Shown piece after piece: positions 43,772-52,965 of a stretch of 64,000 nucleotides of DNA. Position 1 is the stretch's first letter. The number at the start of each line of letters is the position of its first letter. The notes beneath the pieces were generated by a model. It was given only the letters and a program-made list of their open reading frames with translations, searched no databases and had not been told where the DNA came from. The position numbers and the translations under genes were made by a program. The DNA lies in NCBI RefSeq assembly GCF_000525875.1, contig NZ_AODF01000032.1:32181-96180 (forward strand), in the 5' to 3' direction. This stretch comes from Listeria floridensis FSL S10-1187 (GTDB lineage Bacteria > Bacillota > Bacilli > Lactobacillales > Listeriaceae).

Positions 43772-43812
43772 ATTTGATAAAAAGTGATATATACAACATT
43801 TTATCAAATATT
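43772..43812. repeat. AT-rich inverted repeat after the SEC-C gene
   Basis: ATTTGATAAAA and TTTTATCAAAT flank a 17-base loop immediately after the SEC-C stop. It could be an alternative terminator stem. Confidence 0.5.
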
Positions 43813-45211
43813 AGTTACCACAACATTTTTTATATTTAATTCCACTTCCACAAGGACAGGGCTCGTTTCTTCCTATTTTTTTATTTATTTTAGTACTTTT
43901 TTTCAGATTATTAATAGCAGGACTCTCATCTGTTACTAACGAGTTTGGATGAAAATATAGACCTTCAGTTAAAAAATTTATTTTTCTTAGATTATAAACC
44001 AATTCAAAAATATAAATAATTAATGAGAAATTTTCTAAACAAAGTAATCCAAAATCTATTAAGTATAATTTTTCTTCTCTTGTTTTTCCACCATAATTAT
44101 CAGTAAATGTTATCTCTTGAGAGAAGTAATCTATACTATGATCGTAGTGCTGTATTGAATTACGAATTCTATTTTTTTAAAAAAAGTAGTATTTTTTGAG
44201 TATATTTCATTTTTATCTAAAAGTTCTAATCTTTTGATTTTAGATTTTATTTGAGAAATGTCATCATAGCTCTTACCATTTTTACAAATGTTATAGCTAT
44301 TTCTTTCTTCAATATTATTAAGAGCAATAATAATGTCAATATTATTTAAAATAAATTCGTAGCTTTTAGCGTAAAAATCAGATAATTCTTCGAAATTCGC
44401 AGTCATTAAGCCAAACTCGTTTTTATCTAAATCTTGAAATCCATTTGAATTTCTAAGTACTACAATAGGAATTAATTGAGTATATATTACCGAAGTCTTC
44501 CATCAATTCAAGTACTTTTTTTTCAATGAAATCAAATCTCGGTTTAATTATTGGAAGGTATTCAATCATTTTTTCAAGTTTTTCGTTTAATCCAATCTTT
44601 TTACCTAATTCAGTATAAGAAACTAAAAGATTATCTTCTAAAGCATATGGTGTACCTGTTAATGTCATTAGAAGTTGATGCAGTAACATATATGCTTCTA
44701 ACCGATTATTAACTTCTTTAAAAGATGTAATTTTAGGTAATCTGATTAATGCTTTATTTAATTTGGTTTGAAGTAATTCGTTTTTATCATTAAAGAATAG
44801 ATTGAAATAAGTATGAATTTCATTAAAGTACTCTCTATGATAAATAATGAATTTCATAGCATCATATGTTGAATCTTGATTAGATATATTTCTCATAAAT
44901 GGAGTCAAATCAGGAATATTCATATTTCGTTTATTCATTTTTTTAGTAGGGAATTCGGCTGATAATTCTACACTGTAGATATTATTAATAGTATCATCAG
45001 CATTAATTTCATGAGCATTATGAAGACGTAATATAGATTTACCTTCAAAAATATTCATACCATAGTCATTATCTAATAAAATAGTCCCTGTAATAGAGGT
45101 CTCGCAACTAGGGCAATGGATATTAAATGGAATATCGTAGTATCCCATTTGGATGCGAAAATTAATATTTTCATCGCAAAGGTCACAAGCTATAAATATA
45201 TTGTGCATCAT
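43811..45211 (-). CDS. Zinc-ribbon protein with C-terminal SEC-C motif, frameshifted
   Basis: I do not recognise the family. Three same-direction frames form one protein of about 465 residues. The N-terminal part (252 residues from ATG 45211) opens with a two-CxxC zinc ribbon ([11 protein letters not shown] and [11 protein letters not shown]). The middle is helical. The last 20 residues are a SEC-C zinc-binding motif ([19 protein letters not shown]). The breaks are near 44474, where one base is extra, and at the adjacent T7/A7 runs 44172-44185; one base less in each joins the frames. SEC-C tails occur on SecA and many unrelated proteins, including some near defence genes. It lies downstream of guaA in AT-rich DNA, so was probably acquired. 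Confidence 0.55.
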
Positions 45212-45265
45212 AATAAATCAAAACCTTCCTTCTCTAAAGAATAATAAAAAACTAGACTAATTTAT

Positions 45266-45309
45266 AAAAAGTACCAAGTAGTCTATTAATTAACTACTTG
45301 GTACTTTTT
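45266..45309. terminator. Strong bidirectional hairpin downstream of guaA
   Basis: A 17-bp perfect inverted repeat, AAAAAGTACCAAGTAGT / ACTACTTGGTACTTTTT with a 10-base loop, lies 110 bp after the guaA stop and 55 bp before the SEC-C gene. It is the probable guaA terminator. Confidence 0.85.
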
Positions 45310-45322
45310 TTAGTACTCGACT

Positions 45323-45362
45323 ACTCATTTTAACTCAGTTCAACTCATGCTAACTCAGTTGT
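45323..45362. repeat. Four tandem period-10 repeats downstream of guaA
   Basis: ACTCA recurs with exactly ten-base spacing at 45323, 45333, 45343 and 45353, with consensus close to ACTCAGTTNA. One helical turn per repeat suggests a protein-binding array. The position, within 100 bp of the guaA 3' end, recalls recombinase arm sites of guaA-targeting elements. Confidence 0.55.
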
Positions 45363-45418
45363 AATTAAGCCAATTTAGCGCATTTCATTACTTTATATTT
45401 TGTTTGTTTTTGTTCATT

Positions 45419-46975
45419 TTATTCCCACTCCACCGTCGCAGGTGGCTTACTCGTCACATCATACACAACGCGGTTCACGTGTTTCACTTCATTCACGATT
45501 CTAACAGAAATCTTCTCAAGCACATCCCATGGAATCCGCGCCCAATCAGCTGTCATCCCGTCGATACTTGTCACGGCACGCAATACAACTGTATGATCAT
45601 ACGTCCGACCGTCGCCCATCACCCCAACGCTACGAATGTTAGGCAGTGCTGTGAAATATTGCCAGATCTCGCGCTCAAGTCCTGCTGCTTTAATCTCTTC
45701 TCGTAAAATATAGTCCGAGTCGCGAACAATTTCCAATTTCTCCTCTGTCACTTCGCCTAGCACACGGATGCCAAGTCCAGGACCTGGGAACGGTTGGCGC
45801 CACACGATTGCTTCTGGCATGCCAAGTTCTGTGCCGAGCGCCCGCACTTCATCTTTAAAGAGCGTATTCAGCGGTTCAATCAATTTAAACTGCATATTTT
45901 CTGGAAGCCCGCCCACGTTATGATGCGATTTGATCGTTTGTGCAGTCGCCGTACCGCTTTCGATAATGTCTGTATAAAGTGTTCCTTGCGCAAGAAACTC
46001 AACACCATCAAGTTTGCTCGCCTCATCATCAAATACGTAGATAAATTCGTTTCCAATGATTTTCCGTTTTTGTTCCGGATCAGATACGCCTTTTAGTTTC
46101 GACATGAAGCGCTCTTTTGCATCCACTTTGATGATATTCATATTGAATTCGCCTTGGAGTGTTTCCATTACTTGATCCGCTTCGCCTTTACGCAATAGAC
46201 CATGATCAACAAAGATACAAGTCAATTGATCACCAATTGCTTTGTGGATCAACACTCCGACAACAGAAGAATCTACTCCACCGGAAAGTGCCAGCAAGAC
46301 TTTTTTATCGCCTACAGTATCTTGGATTTTTTTGATTTCTACATCGATAAAGTTTTCCATCGACCAGTCGCCTTTGCAGCCGCAAATGTTTAACGCAAAG
46401 TTTTTCAGAAGGTCATTGCCGTATTCAGAGTGGCGTACTTCTGGATGGAACTGAACGCCGTACATTTTGCGCTCTTCATCTGCAATCGCTGCAACTGGGC
46501 AGGACTTGCTTGTGCCAACTACTTCGAAGCCTTGTGGTGCTTCTACTACTAAGTCCCCGTGGCTCATCCAAACGGTTTGGTCAGTTGGGATACCAGCAAA
46601 TAAATGGTTTGGAATTTCTAGATGAACATTGGCTTTACCGTATTCGCGATCTTTCGCCGGTTCTACTTTTCCACCGAAATGCAAGGTCATCAGCTGCATG
46701 CCGTAACAAATTCCTAAAATCGGAATTCCCATCTCAAATAAACCTTCGTCGCAGCGGAACGCGCCTTCATCATATACGCTGTTTGGACCACCTGAAAAGA
46801 TAATTCCAGTTGGGTTCAAAGCTTTCATTTCTTCTACTGTGATCGTATGCGGGTGAAGCTCGCTGTATACGCCAAATTCACGAATGCGCCGTGTGATTAG
46901 CTGGTTGTACTGGCTTCCAAAATCTAGAACGATAATTTTTTCTTGCTCGGTAAATTCTTTCATCGTTTTGTCCAA
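45419..46975 (-). CDS. guaA: GMP synthase (glutamine-hydrolysing)
   Basis: GuaA converts XMP to GMP using glutamine and ATP. The 518 residues comprise the class I glutamine amidotransferase domain (nucleophile Cys in GICYGMQLM near 88; His/Glu in [13 protein letters not shown]), the ATP pyrophosphatase domain with the P-loop [11 protein letters not shown] near 230, and the C-terminal dimerisation domain ending KPPATVEWE. The frame is intact. The first codon is uncertain: TTG 46975 is close to an AAGGGG site, and ATG 46963 is somewhat far from it. The 3' end of guaA is a known integration site for genomic islands in Firmicutes, and AT-rich accessory DNA indeed follows. Confidence 0.97.
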   Translation of the reverse strand: MDKTMKEFTEQEKIIVLDFGSQYNQLITRRIREFGVYSELHPHTITVEEMKALNPTGIIFSGGPNSVYDEGAFRCDEGLFEMGIPILGICYGMQLMTLHFGGKVEPAKDREYGKANVHLEIPNHLFAGIPTDQTVWMSHGDLVVEAPQGFEVVGTSKSCPVAAIADEERKMYGVQFHPEVRHSEYGNDLLKNFALNICGCKGDWSMENFIDVEIKKIQDTVGDKKVLLALSGGVDSSVVGVLIHKAIGDQLTCIFVDHGLLRKGEADQVMETLQGEFNMNIIKVDAKERFMSKLKGVSDPEQKRKIIGNEFIYVFDDEASKLDGVEFLAQGTLYTDIIESGTATAQTIKSHHNVGGLPENMQFKLIEPLNTLFKDEVRALGTELGMPEAIVWRQPFPGPGLGIRVLGEVTEEKLEIVRDSDYILREEIKAAGLEREIWQYFTALPNIRSVGVMGDGRTYDHTVVLRAVTSIDGMTADWARIPWDVLEKISVRIVNEVKHVNRVVYDVTSKPPATVEWE

Positions 46976-47032
46976 AACCCCTTATCTATAAAATTAAGCC
47001 GACTAAAATCGGCTCGCTCATAAAATAGCAGA

Positions 47033-47058
47033 AAAGGACAATTGCTTGTCCTTTCCAT
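47033..47058 (-). terminator. Terminator after the PTS IIB gene
   Basis: AAAGGACAA pairs with TTGTCCTTT around a TTGC loop between the PTS IIB gene and guaA; the tail is weakly T-rich. Confidence 0.6.
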
Positions 47059-47102
47059 TCTTCTTACATTTTAACGTCATCAAGGTAAAGTTGCAACCCT
47101 GT

Positions 47103-47500
47103 TCATGAATTTTTCTTCATTAATTCGAGACCTTGTGTTAAAATCTTGGCAGCTTCCATTCGGCCAAATGCCAGTGAATCCATTTTTTCAACGGGAACAT
47201 CCAGCTCTGTTAGGATTTTTTCTGCTTCATTAAACAGATAAGCCGCTTGCGGCGCCACAAGTACTGCATCGACTTTGCCGGTATAGCCCTTGAACTTCCC
47301 GGTTGTCACTGCGCCAATTGGTCCCATAAAGACAACTAAATCTCGATCGCTGTTTTCCGCAAGGTAATTCTCGTTACGCGCAACCTCTTCTGGGAACTGC
47401 AAAACCGCGTCAAATCCTTGTGAATTGGCCTCTTTCACCATGTACTGCGCCATCAGCCTGAAGTGGCTCCGCCGGCACAAACAATCATCAGCGTCTGCAT
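47103..47500 (-). CDS. PTS lactose/cellobiose-type IIB protein, one-base frameshift
   Basis: This is a 132-residue IIB component of the lactose/cellobiose PTS family with the phospho-cysteine loop at the very N-terminus (MIVCAGGATSGLMA). The ATG at 47500 directly follows the stop of the upstream gene (TAAATG). The frame is lost after residue 15, where GGCCTG should stand but GGCTG is found (one base missing at about 47456); the remaining frame runs to 47103. No IIA or IIC gene is next to it, so it works with components elsewhere or is a regulatory orphan. Matches lmo1095 by position. Confidence 0.82.
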
Positions 47501-47809
47501 TTATAGACCTTTTCCGCCTAAAAGATCAAGCTCTTTATTGCGCTCTACACTTTTAATAAGTGGCATTGCCCGTTCAATAACTTCCTTCACATCCGGGTTA
47601 TCAAGCGACGCCCGGTGACGTCCTTCATCCGTCCACATTTCGAGTACATAAACCGTGTCCTCATCTTGTTCCGACGTGCCAACAATATATTCGAGGCAAG
47701 AAGGGAAATCTTCTAAGACTTCTGCTCCCGCAAGTAAAATTTTCGCTAGCTCATTTTGCTGCCCTTCATGCGCATGAAACGTCGTAATTAATCCATATCC
47801 TACTTTCAT
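47501..47809 (-). CDS. Antibiotic biosynthesis monooxygenase (ABM) domain protein
   Basis: This is a 102-residue dimeric ferredoxin-like ABM/quinol monooxygenase-type protein: GLITTFHAHEGQQNELAKIL, YIVGTSEQDEDTVYVLEMWT and DEGRHRASLDNPDVKEVIE are typical. Relatives act on quinones or haem, but the residues that distinguish them are not decisive. The ATG at 47809 follows GGAGGAGAAGG; a longer start at 47833 lies within the end of nadE and is unlikely. It is in one operon with nadE (stop 14 bp upstream) and the PTS IIB gene (adjacent stop/start). Confidence 0.85.
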   Translation of the reverse strand: MKVGYGLITTFHAHEGQQNELAKILLAGAEVLEDFPSCLEYIVGTSEQDEDTVYVLEMWTDEGRHRASLDNPDVKEVIERAMPLIKSVERNKELDLLGGKGL

Positions 47810-47823
47810 CTTCCTTCTCCTCC

Positions 47824-48645
47824 TTATTTCCAAAAATCATCAAAAATAGTGATTGCCATGTGGCGTTTGTGCTGCGACTTCAAATACCAGCTTTCAATCT
47901 TCGCTGCGGCTTCATCCGAAACTGGTTTTCCTTCCAAATAATCATCAATTTCATCATACGTTACACCGAGTGCAACTTCATCCGGAAGCGCCGGTTTATC
48001 ATCTTCTAAATCTGCTGTCGGCTTCTTAAGATAAAGATGTTCTGGGCATCCAAGCTCTTTAAGAAGCGCCTTCCCTTGCCGTTTATTCAATCTAAAAATC
48101 GGATTGATGTCGGTTCCGCCATCACCATATTTTGTATAAAAACCCGTCACAGCTTCTGCCGAATGATCCGTTCCAACCACAACACCGCTATTCATCGCCG
48201 CGATCGAATACTGGGCTTTCATCCGCTCGCGTGCTTTTTCGTTTCCTTTAGCAAAATCGGATAGTTGGACTCCAGCCGCTTTGAGTGTAGCTGCACTGGC
48301 ATCAACCGCCGCTTTGATATTAATTGTAACGATCTGATCTGGACTTATAAACTGAAGCGCATCCTGACGATCCGATTCATCAAGCTGATCCCCATAGGGC
48401 AAACTAACGGCAATAAACTGGTAGTCCTTCCCCGTTTCCTTCCGCAGTTCAGTAATAGCCATCTGAGCGAGTTTCCCAGTTAACGTTGAATCCTGTCCGC
48501 CGGAAATCCCAAGTACCAAGCTTTTCAAAAAACGATTTTTCTTCAAGTATTCCTTTAGTAGCTCAATGCTATTTCTAATTTCTTGCTTCGGATCAATTTC
48601 AGGTTTTACTTTCATTTCAGCAAGTATTTGTTCTCTCACATCCAT
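47824..48645 (-). CDS. nadE: NH3-dependent NAD synthetase
   Basis: NadE amidates nicotinic acid adenine dinucleotide to NAD using ammonia and ATP. The 273-residue protein is of the short, ammonia-dependent class, with the P-loop [18 protein letters not shown] near 47 and [25 protein letters not shown] read across the substrate site. The C-terminal [14 protein letters not shown] is conserved in Bacilli. The ATG at 48645 follows AGGAGGA by seven bases. It lies just downstream of pncB, the preceding salvage step, giving a nicotinate-to-NAD pair. Confidence 0.95.
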   Translation of the reverse strand: MDVREQILAEMKVKPEIDPKQEIRNSIELLKEYLKKNRFLKSLVLGISGGQDSTLTGKLAQMAITELRKETGKDYQFIAVSLPYGDQLDESDRQDALQFISPDQIVTINIKAAVDASAATLKAAGVQLSDFAKGNEKARERMKAQYSIAAMNSGVVVGTDHSAEAVTGFYTKYGDGGTDINPIFRLNKRQGKALLKELGCPEHLYLKKPTADLEDDKPALPDEVALGVTYDEIDDYLEGKPVSDEAAAKIESWYLKSQHKRHMAITIFDDFWK

Positions 48646-48667
48646 CCGCAAATCCTCCTATCAAAAT

Positions 48668-48710
48668 AGCGGCTTGCTCTTCCGAGTTCACATCCGAAAA
48701 ACAAGCCGCT
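48668..48710. terminator. Hairpin between pncB and nadE
   Basis: AGCGGCTTG pairs with CAAGCCGCT around a 25-base loop, with a T7 on the plus strand and only ATTTTG on the minus strand. It may partly terminate pncB transcription or protect the nadE message. Confidence 0.55.
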
Positions 48711-48719
48711 GTCATTTTT

Positions 48720-50210
48720 TTATAATGGAAAATCTAGATCAACTGGAGAGTGCAGTTGCACACTCTTTCTGACCATTTCGATGTTACGCATTTTGTTTTT
48801 CCAGCATTTGACGCTTAAGTCCACTGGATATTGCTCTGGACGAACTGTACGTTTATATTCATCCCAAAGTAGCGCCAAGTTTTGTTCTTTATAGGCTTTA
48901 ATGTCTTCAAGCGACGGCAGTTCATAAACGAGCTCGCCAGCTTCAAAAATTGGAATCAAAAGTTCCTTCGCCGTAAAGTTTGTCACTGTTTTTGTGATAT
49001 ACGTATGCACCGGATGGAACATTGTTAGTTCATCTACTGCTTCCATGGATTCATCCGCCATTGCAATATAATCGCCTTCAGCCTTCAAGCCTTCATCGCT
49101 TGTAATAATTCGGTACACGCGTTTATTACCCGGTGTCGAGACCTTCTCGGTATTACTTGAAAGTTTGATTGAATCATGAAGTACGCCATTCTCATCTGCA
49201 ATTGATGCCATTTTGTATACAGCTCCGAGTGCCGGCTGATCGTAAGCCGTAATCAACTTCGTACCAACGCCCCACGAATCAATTTTTGCTTTTTGCGCTT
49301 TAAGCGACATAATCGTATGCTCATCAAGATCACTAGATGCAAAAATTTTCGCATCCGGAAAACCTGCTTCATCAAGCATTTGACGCGCTTTTTTCGAAAG
49401 GAAAGCCATGTCGCCGCTATCAAGTCGGATACCGATAAAGCTGATCGCATCGCCCATTTCTTGTGCCACTTTAATGGCATTTGGCACACCGGATTTGAGT
49501 GTATCATACGTGTCGACTAGGAAAATGGCATTTTTATGTGTCTTCGCATAGCTCTTAAACGCTTGATACTCATCGCGATAGGCTTGCACCATTGCATGCG
49601 CCATCGTGCCGGAAACCGGAATCCCGAAGATTTTACCAGCACGGACATTGCTTGTTGAATCACAGCCGCCAATATAAGCCGCACGTGTTCCCCAAATTGC
49701 TGCATCCATTTCCTGCGCCCGTCGCGTTCCAAATTCTGCAAGTGCTTCATCGTCAATTACCGACCGAATTCGAGCTGCTTTTGTTGCAATCAGCGTTTGG
49801 AAGTTCACAATATTTAATAACGCCGTCTCGATTAGTTGAGCTTCTGCGAGACTTGCTTCAACTTGTAGGATGGGTTCTGTTTTAAAAACAAATTCACCTT
49901 CGCGTACTGAGCGGATTGTACCTTTAAACTTAAAGTTTCTCAAGTATTCCAAAAACGGTCCGTCAAAGCCGAGCTCTTCTTGCAAATAAGCGATATCGGT
50001 TTCTGAGAAATGGAGATTTTGCATATAATCCACGATGCGCTCAAGTCCAGCAAAAACGACATAGCCCGAATTAAATGGCATATTACGGAAGAAAACTTCA
50101 AAAATACTCTTGCGCTCATGAATCCCATCATCAAAATATGATTTCATCATGTTCAACTGATACAAATCAGTATGTAAAGTTAAACTGTCATCTCGATATA
50201 AGTTTGTCAT
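48720..50210 (-). CDS. pncB: Nicotinate phosphoribosyltransferase
   Basis: This enzyme makes nicotinate mononucleotide from nicotinate and PRPP, with ATP hydrolysis. The 496-residue protein has the N-terminal LHTDLYQLNMMKSYFDDG signature, the catalytic-histidine region (VSGTMAHAMVQAYRDEYQAF), IRLDSGDMAFLSKKAR and GVGTKLITAYDQPALG for phosphate binding. The ATG at 50210 was preferred because a GGAGC site lies upstream; the longer frame to 50279 has none. The next gene downstream is nadE. Matches lmo1092. The C-terminus carries a Cys-rich family tail (VDLSVKCWKNKM). Confidence 0.93.
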   Translation of the reverse strand: MTNLYRDDSLTLHTDLYQLNMMKSYFDDGIHERKSIFEVFFRNMPFNSGYVVFAGLERIVDYMQNLHFSETDIAYLQEELGFDGPFLEYLRNFKFKGTIRSVREGEFVFKTEPILQVEASLAEAQLIETALLNIVNFQTLIATKAARIRSVIDDEALAEFGTRRAQEMDAAIWGTRAAYIGGCDSTSNVRAGKIFGIPVSGTMAHAMVQAYRDEYQAFKSYAKTHKNAIFLVDTYDTLKSGVPNAIKVAQEMGDAISFIGIRLDSGDMAFLSKKARQMLDEAGFPDAKIFASSDLDEHTIMSLKAQKAKIDSWGVGTKLITAYDQPALGAVYKMASIADENGVLHDSIKLSSNTEKVSTPGNKRVYRIITSDEGLKAEGDYIAMADESMEAVDELTMFHPVHTYITKTVTNFTAKELLIPIFEAGELVYELPSLEDIKAYKEQNLALLWDEYKRTVRPEQYPVDLSVKCWKNKMRNIEMVRKSVQLHSPVDLDFPL

Positions 50211-50336
50211 AAGTCTGTTTGCTCCAATCCTTGTTTTAGCCTGCAAATTAGGCTGTTCAATGACCACTAATTTTATCATAGCATAATTTTTACATCTGAG
50301 AAACTTTAATCTAGCTTGAAACCAAGCAGATACCGC

Positions 50337-50720
50337 TCAGCTCAAGTCATCTTTAATTTGTGTTGTTGATATACCATCCGTACGCGGCAAGTAAACCACT
50401 TCACAGTAAGGCTTGAGGAAATCGAATTCGCCAAGCCAGTCGTCGCCCATCACAAACACATCAATTTGGTTGTTTTTTACATCATCAATCTTTTGATCCC
50501 AGTTTTCTTCGGGAATGACTTCATCAACGTAGCGAATCGCTTCAAGGATCAGCTTGCGGTGCTGGTAACTGTGGTACGCTTCTTTGTGCTTAATTCGGTT
50601 GAATGCATCGGTCGATAAACCGACTACGAGGTAATCCCCCATTTCTTTTGCCCGCCGAAGTAGCTCAATATGACCCCAGTGCAGCAAGTCGAATGTCCCG
50701 TAAGTCAAGACTTTTTTCAT
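50337..50720 (-). CDS. tarD: Glycerol-3-phosphate cytidylyltransferase
   Basis: TarD/TagD makes CDP-glycerol for the linkage unit and primer of wall teichoic acid. The 127 residues show KKVLTYGTFDLLHWGHIEL (HxGH-type active site), the middle KHKEAYHSYQHRKLILEAI and the C-terminal RTDGISTTQIK nucleotide motif. The ATG at 50720 gives the family's usual start. It begins 14 bp after the tarB-like gene and ends the tar gene run at this side. The protein is cytosolic. Confidence 0.94.
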   Translation of the reverse strand: MKKVLTYGTFDLLHWGHIELLRRAKEMGDYLVVGLSTDAFNRIKHKEAYHSYQHRKLILEAIRYVDEVIPEENWDQKIDDVKNNQIDVFVMGDDWLGEFDFLKPYCEVVYLPRTDGISTTQIKDDLS

Positions 50721-50734
50721 CTCGCCACTCACTT

Positions 50735-51871
50735 TCAAAGTTTTTTTTGAATAAAGTTCACCAGATTTTCGGCCGAAGAACCGGTTGAATATTTATTCCA
50801 CGTTTTGCTGAACGCTGCGATTTCTGCAAGGTCAGCTTCTTCCATTAGAATACCACGCGCGAGCGCTTCTGTCGTCTGATAGGCTTTTCCTGGAATAATC
50901 TCGCTAAACCCGGTCACAAGCCCGCGTTCGGTGTCATAACTTTCCATGTCGGGTGTGAAAAAATAAATGGATCGCTTCAAAAGTGAAAATTCAAACGGCG
51001 AGGAAGAATAATCGGTGATAAGAATATCTGCCCCAGCTAAGGCTTCACGCATTGATTTTTGCTTTGGAAATATGTGTACAAAATCATCTTCTTTTACGTC
51101 TGCATTTGCTGCGACTGACGGGTGAAGTTTAAGCAGAAGAACATACTCATTCGCAAGCTGTTCTTTCATCTGCTTAAGGTCAAGCAAGATACGCGCTTGG
51201 TCAAGTTCCCCGTCGCGAAATGTCGGCGCATAGAGGATGGTCTTCTTTTGATATTCGGCTTGATAGCTTTGTTTGATACGCGCAATCTGATCTGTATCAT
51301 AAAAATAATCGGTACTTGGTACGCCTGTTTTCAGCAAGCGGTTATCGCTAGCCAAGAAGGACCTTTTGAAAATTTCACCCATTTCATCTGAACCAATTAC
51401 AATCTGACTGAATCGTTCGTAAACGGCCTTGAAGCGTTTTTGCTCGTTGGCGGCGCGGTTTGAAACACTTTTGTCTTCCCAAGCAAACTTCTTAAGCGCG
51501 CCGTTTGCATGCCAAATTTGGATGCAGTCTGTTTTACCGCTGAATTTCATGATCGCAAGTTCTGGGAAATAGTTATCTACGATGACAACTTTAGCGGTAC
51601 TCATGTGGTAGATTCGTTTCACAATCGTCTTGATGCTCATCGGAATAGCACGGACAAAATTTTGCGCGAGCTTCGTTTCATCAATTCGCGGATCGTAAAA
51701 TAAAATGGTTTCTGGATTGACGCGCAGCTCTGCCATTTTCTTTAGGATCGCTTCTGGATTGTCTTGGAAGGTTGCGAGCATCACGACTTTAGTTTGAACT
51801 TTCAAAGGACGGAACAAAGCCGCCACAACACGCAGCAAGGTTAAATAAAGCGAGGCTACTAGTCGTTTCAT
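50735..51871 (-). CDS. CDP-glycerol glycerophosphotransferase (TarB/TarF-like)
   Basis: This is a 378-residue enzyme of the TagB/TagF glycerophosphotransferase family, which adds glycerol phosphate from CDP-glycerol to the teichoic acid linkage unit (TarB) or extends it (TarF). Family motifs: WHANGALKKFAWEDK (catalytic His), SDEMGEIFKRSF, YAPTFRDGE (second His replaced in context), LKLHPSV and ILITDYSSSPFEFSLL. An N-terminal amphipathic helix associates it with the membrane. Its place directly upstream of tarD and length near 380 favour TarB. The ATG at 51871 was preferred over GTG 51883, which sits on the ribosome site. Confidence 0.87.
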   Translation of the reverse strand: MKRLVASLYLTLLRVVAALFRPLKVQTKVVMLATFQDNPEAILKKMAELRVNPETILFYDPRIDETKLAQNFVRAIPMSIKTIVKRIYHMSTAKVVIVDNYFPELAIMKFSGKTDCIQIWHANGALKKFAWEDKSVSNRAANEQKRFKAVYERFSQIVIGSDEMGEIFKRSFLASDNRLLKTGVPSTDYFYDTDQIARIKQSYQAEYQKKTILYAPTFRDGELDQARILLDLKQMKEQLANEYVLLLKLHPSVAANADVKEDDFVHIFPKQKSMREALAGADILITDYSSSPFEFSLLKRSIYFFTPDMESYDTERGLVTGFSEIIPGKAYQTTEALARGILMEEADLAEIAAFSKTWNKYSTGSSAENLVNFIQKKL

Positions 51872-51902
51872 TTTGAGATTCACTCCTCATTATGTAGCAA
51901 AA

Positions 51903-51924
51903 GGTGCCGCGCGGGCGCGGCACC
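51903..51924 (-). terminator. GC-rich hairpin between tarJ and tarB-like gene
   Basis: A perfect 10-bp stem, GGTGCCGCGC / GCGCGGCACC with a two-base loop, has a short TTTT tail on the minus strand. It probably attenuates rather than stops transcription from tarIJ into tarB-tarD. Confidence 0.6.
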
Positions 51925-51939
51925 TCCGTTCATTTCAAA

Positions 51940-52965
51940 TTAGATATTCCATGACATAACGGTCTTGCCCCAAGGACTGCGAAGATCTGCTTCAAATGCT
52001 TCGATCACATCTTGGATACTTCTCACATCATGTATTTCACCAACAAGGTTGGCAAGGTATTCAACTGCACGGCGATTTTCAGATAGGAATTTGACGGTTT
52101 CTTCAAAATCCACACGACCACTGCGGCTGCTGCCATACATGGTAATGCCTTTTTCAAGTACCATCCGTGTATTCACTTCAATCGGATATTCGGAAACACC
52201 GAGAAGCGATATGGTTCCTTCTGGTTTAATCAAATCAATAATTTGATCCACCGCATATTGGCTTCCTCGCCCGCCTGCACATTCAAATGCTTGATCAATT
52301 TCAAGTCCTTCTGGGATACTGTCAATATTGTAAGCCGCATCTACGAAAGAGAAGAAGTCGAGTTTATACGGCGTTTTACCAAAGATATAAACTTTTGCAT
52401 CTGGATATTTGTTCTTCAAAAGTAAGCTCATGATAAAGCCGAGATTACCGTCGCCCCAAACACCGAATGACGAACGATTTTGATCCGCACGAGAATCGAA
52501 TCGAAGCAGCGCGTGAACGGCTACAGAAATCAGTTCTGAAAAGGCAGCAACGCTCATATCAAGATCATCAGGCAAAACAACAAGGCGGTCGCGACGCATG
52601 AAGACATTATCCTGCATTAAGCCGTCAAATCCGCTTGAACGAAACTTGCTTGAACGCAAGTAGTTTTCAGCGATGACAGGATCTTTTTCAAATGGTGTAT
52701 TCGGAATCATCACGACTTTTGTGCCGATCGGAAACTGTTTTTTGGCATCGTAAACCACTTCGCCGACGCCTTCATGAATCAAAGCCATTGGCAATTTTTT
52801 CGCAAGGATTTCTTTACCGCGAGAACCAGTGTAATAGCGCTGATCTGCTGCACAAATTGACAAATAAGTCGGGCGAACAACCACGACATCCTCTGTCAGT
52901 GTTTCATCCACATTGGCCACTTCAAATTGACGCTCGGAAACGAGACGATATACTTGATTAATCAT
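51940..52965 (-). CDS. tarJ: Ribulose-5-phosphate reductase (ribitol-5-phosphate dehydrogenase)
   Basis: TarJ reduces ribulose-5-phosphate with NADPH to ribitol-5-phosphate, the precursor that TarI converts to CDP-ribitol. It is a 341-residue zinc-type medium-chain alcohol dehydrogenase relative: [20 protein letters not shown] (zinc Cys region), [11 protein letters not shown], the Rossmann segment [13 protein letters not shown] and the AFECAGG motif. The ATG at 52965 follows GGAGC. It overlaps the tarI stop by eight bases, so translation is coupled. With tarI it shows a ribitol-type wall polymer. Confidence 0.92.
   Translation of the reverse strand: MINQVYRLVSERQFEVANVDETLTEDVVVVRPTYLSICAADQRYYTGSRGKEILAKKLPMALIHEGVGEVVYDAKKQFPIGTKVVMIPNTPFEKDPVIAENYLRSSKFRSSGFDGLMQDNVFMRRDRLVVLPDDLDMSVAAFSELISVAVHALLRFDSRADQNRSSFGVWGDGNLGFIMSLLLKNKYPDAKVYIFGKTPYKLDFFSFVDAAYNIDSIPEGLEIDQAFECAGGRGSQYAVDQIIDLIKPEGTISLLGVSEYPIEVNTRMVLEKGITMYGSSRSGRVDFEETVKFLSENRRAVEYLANLVGEIHDVRSIQDVIEAFEADLRSPWGKTVMSWNI

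Noticed and set aside
46990..47015. Purine riboswitch in front of guaA
   Set aside because: A short hairpin (CCGACTAAAATCGG) is present, but there is no three-way junction or conserved riboswitch core.
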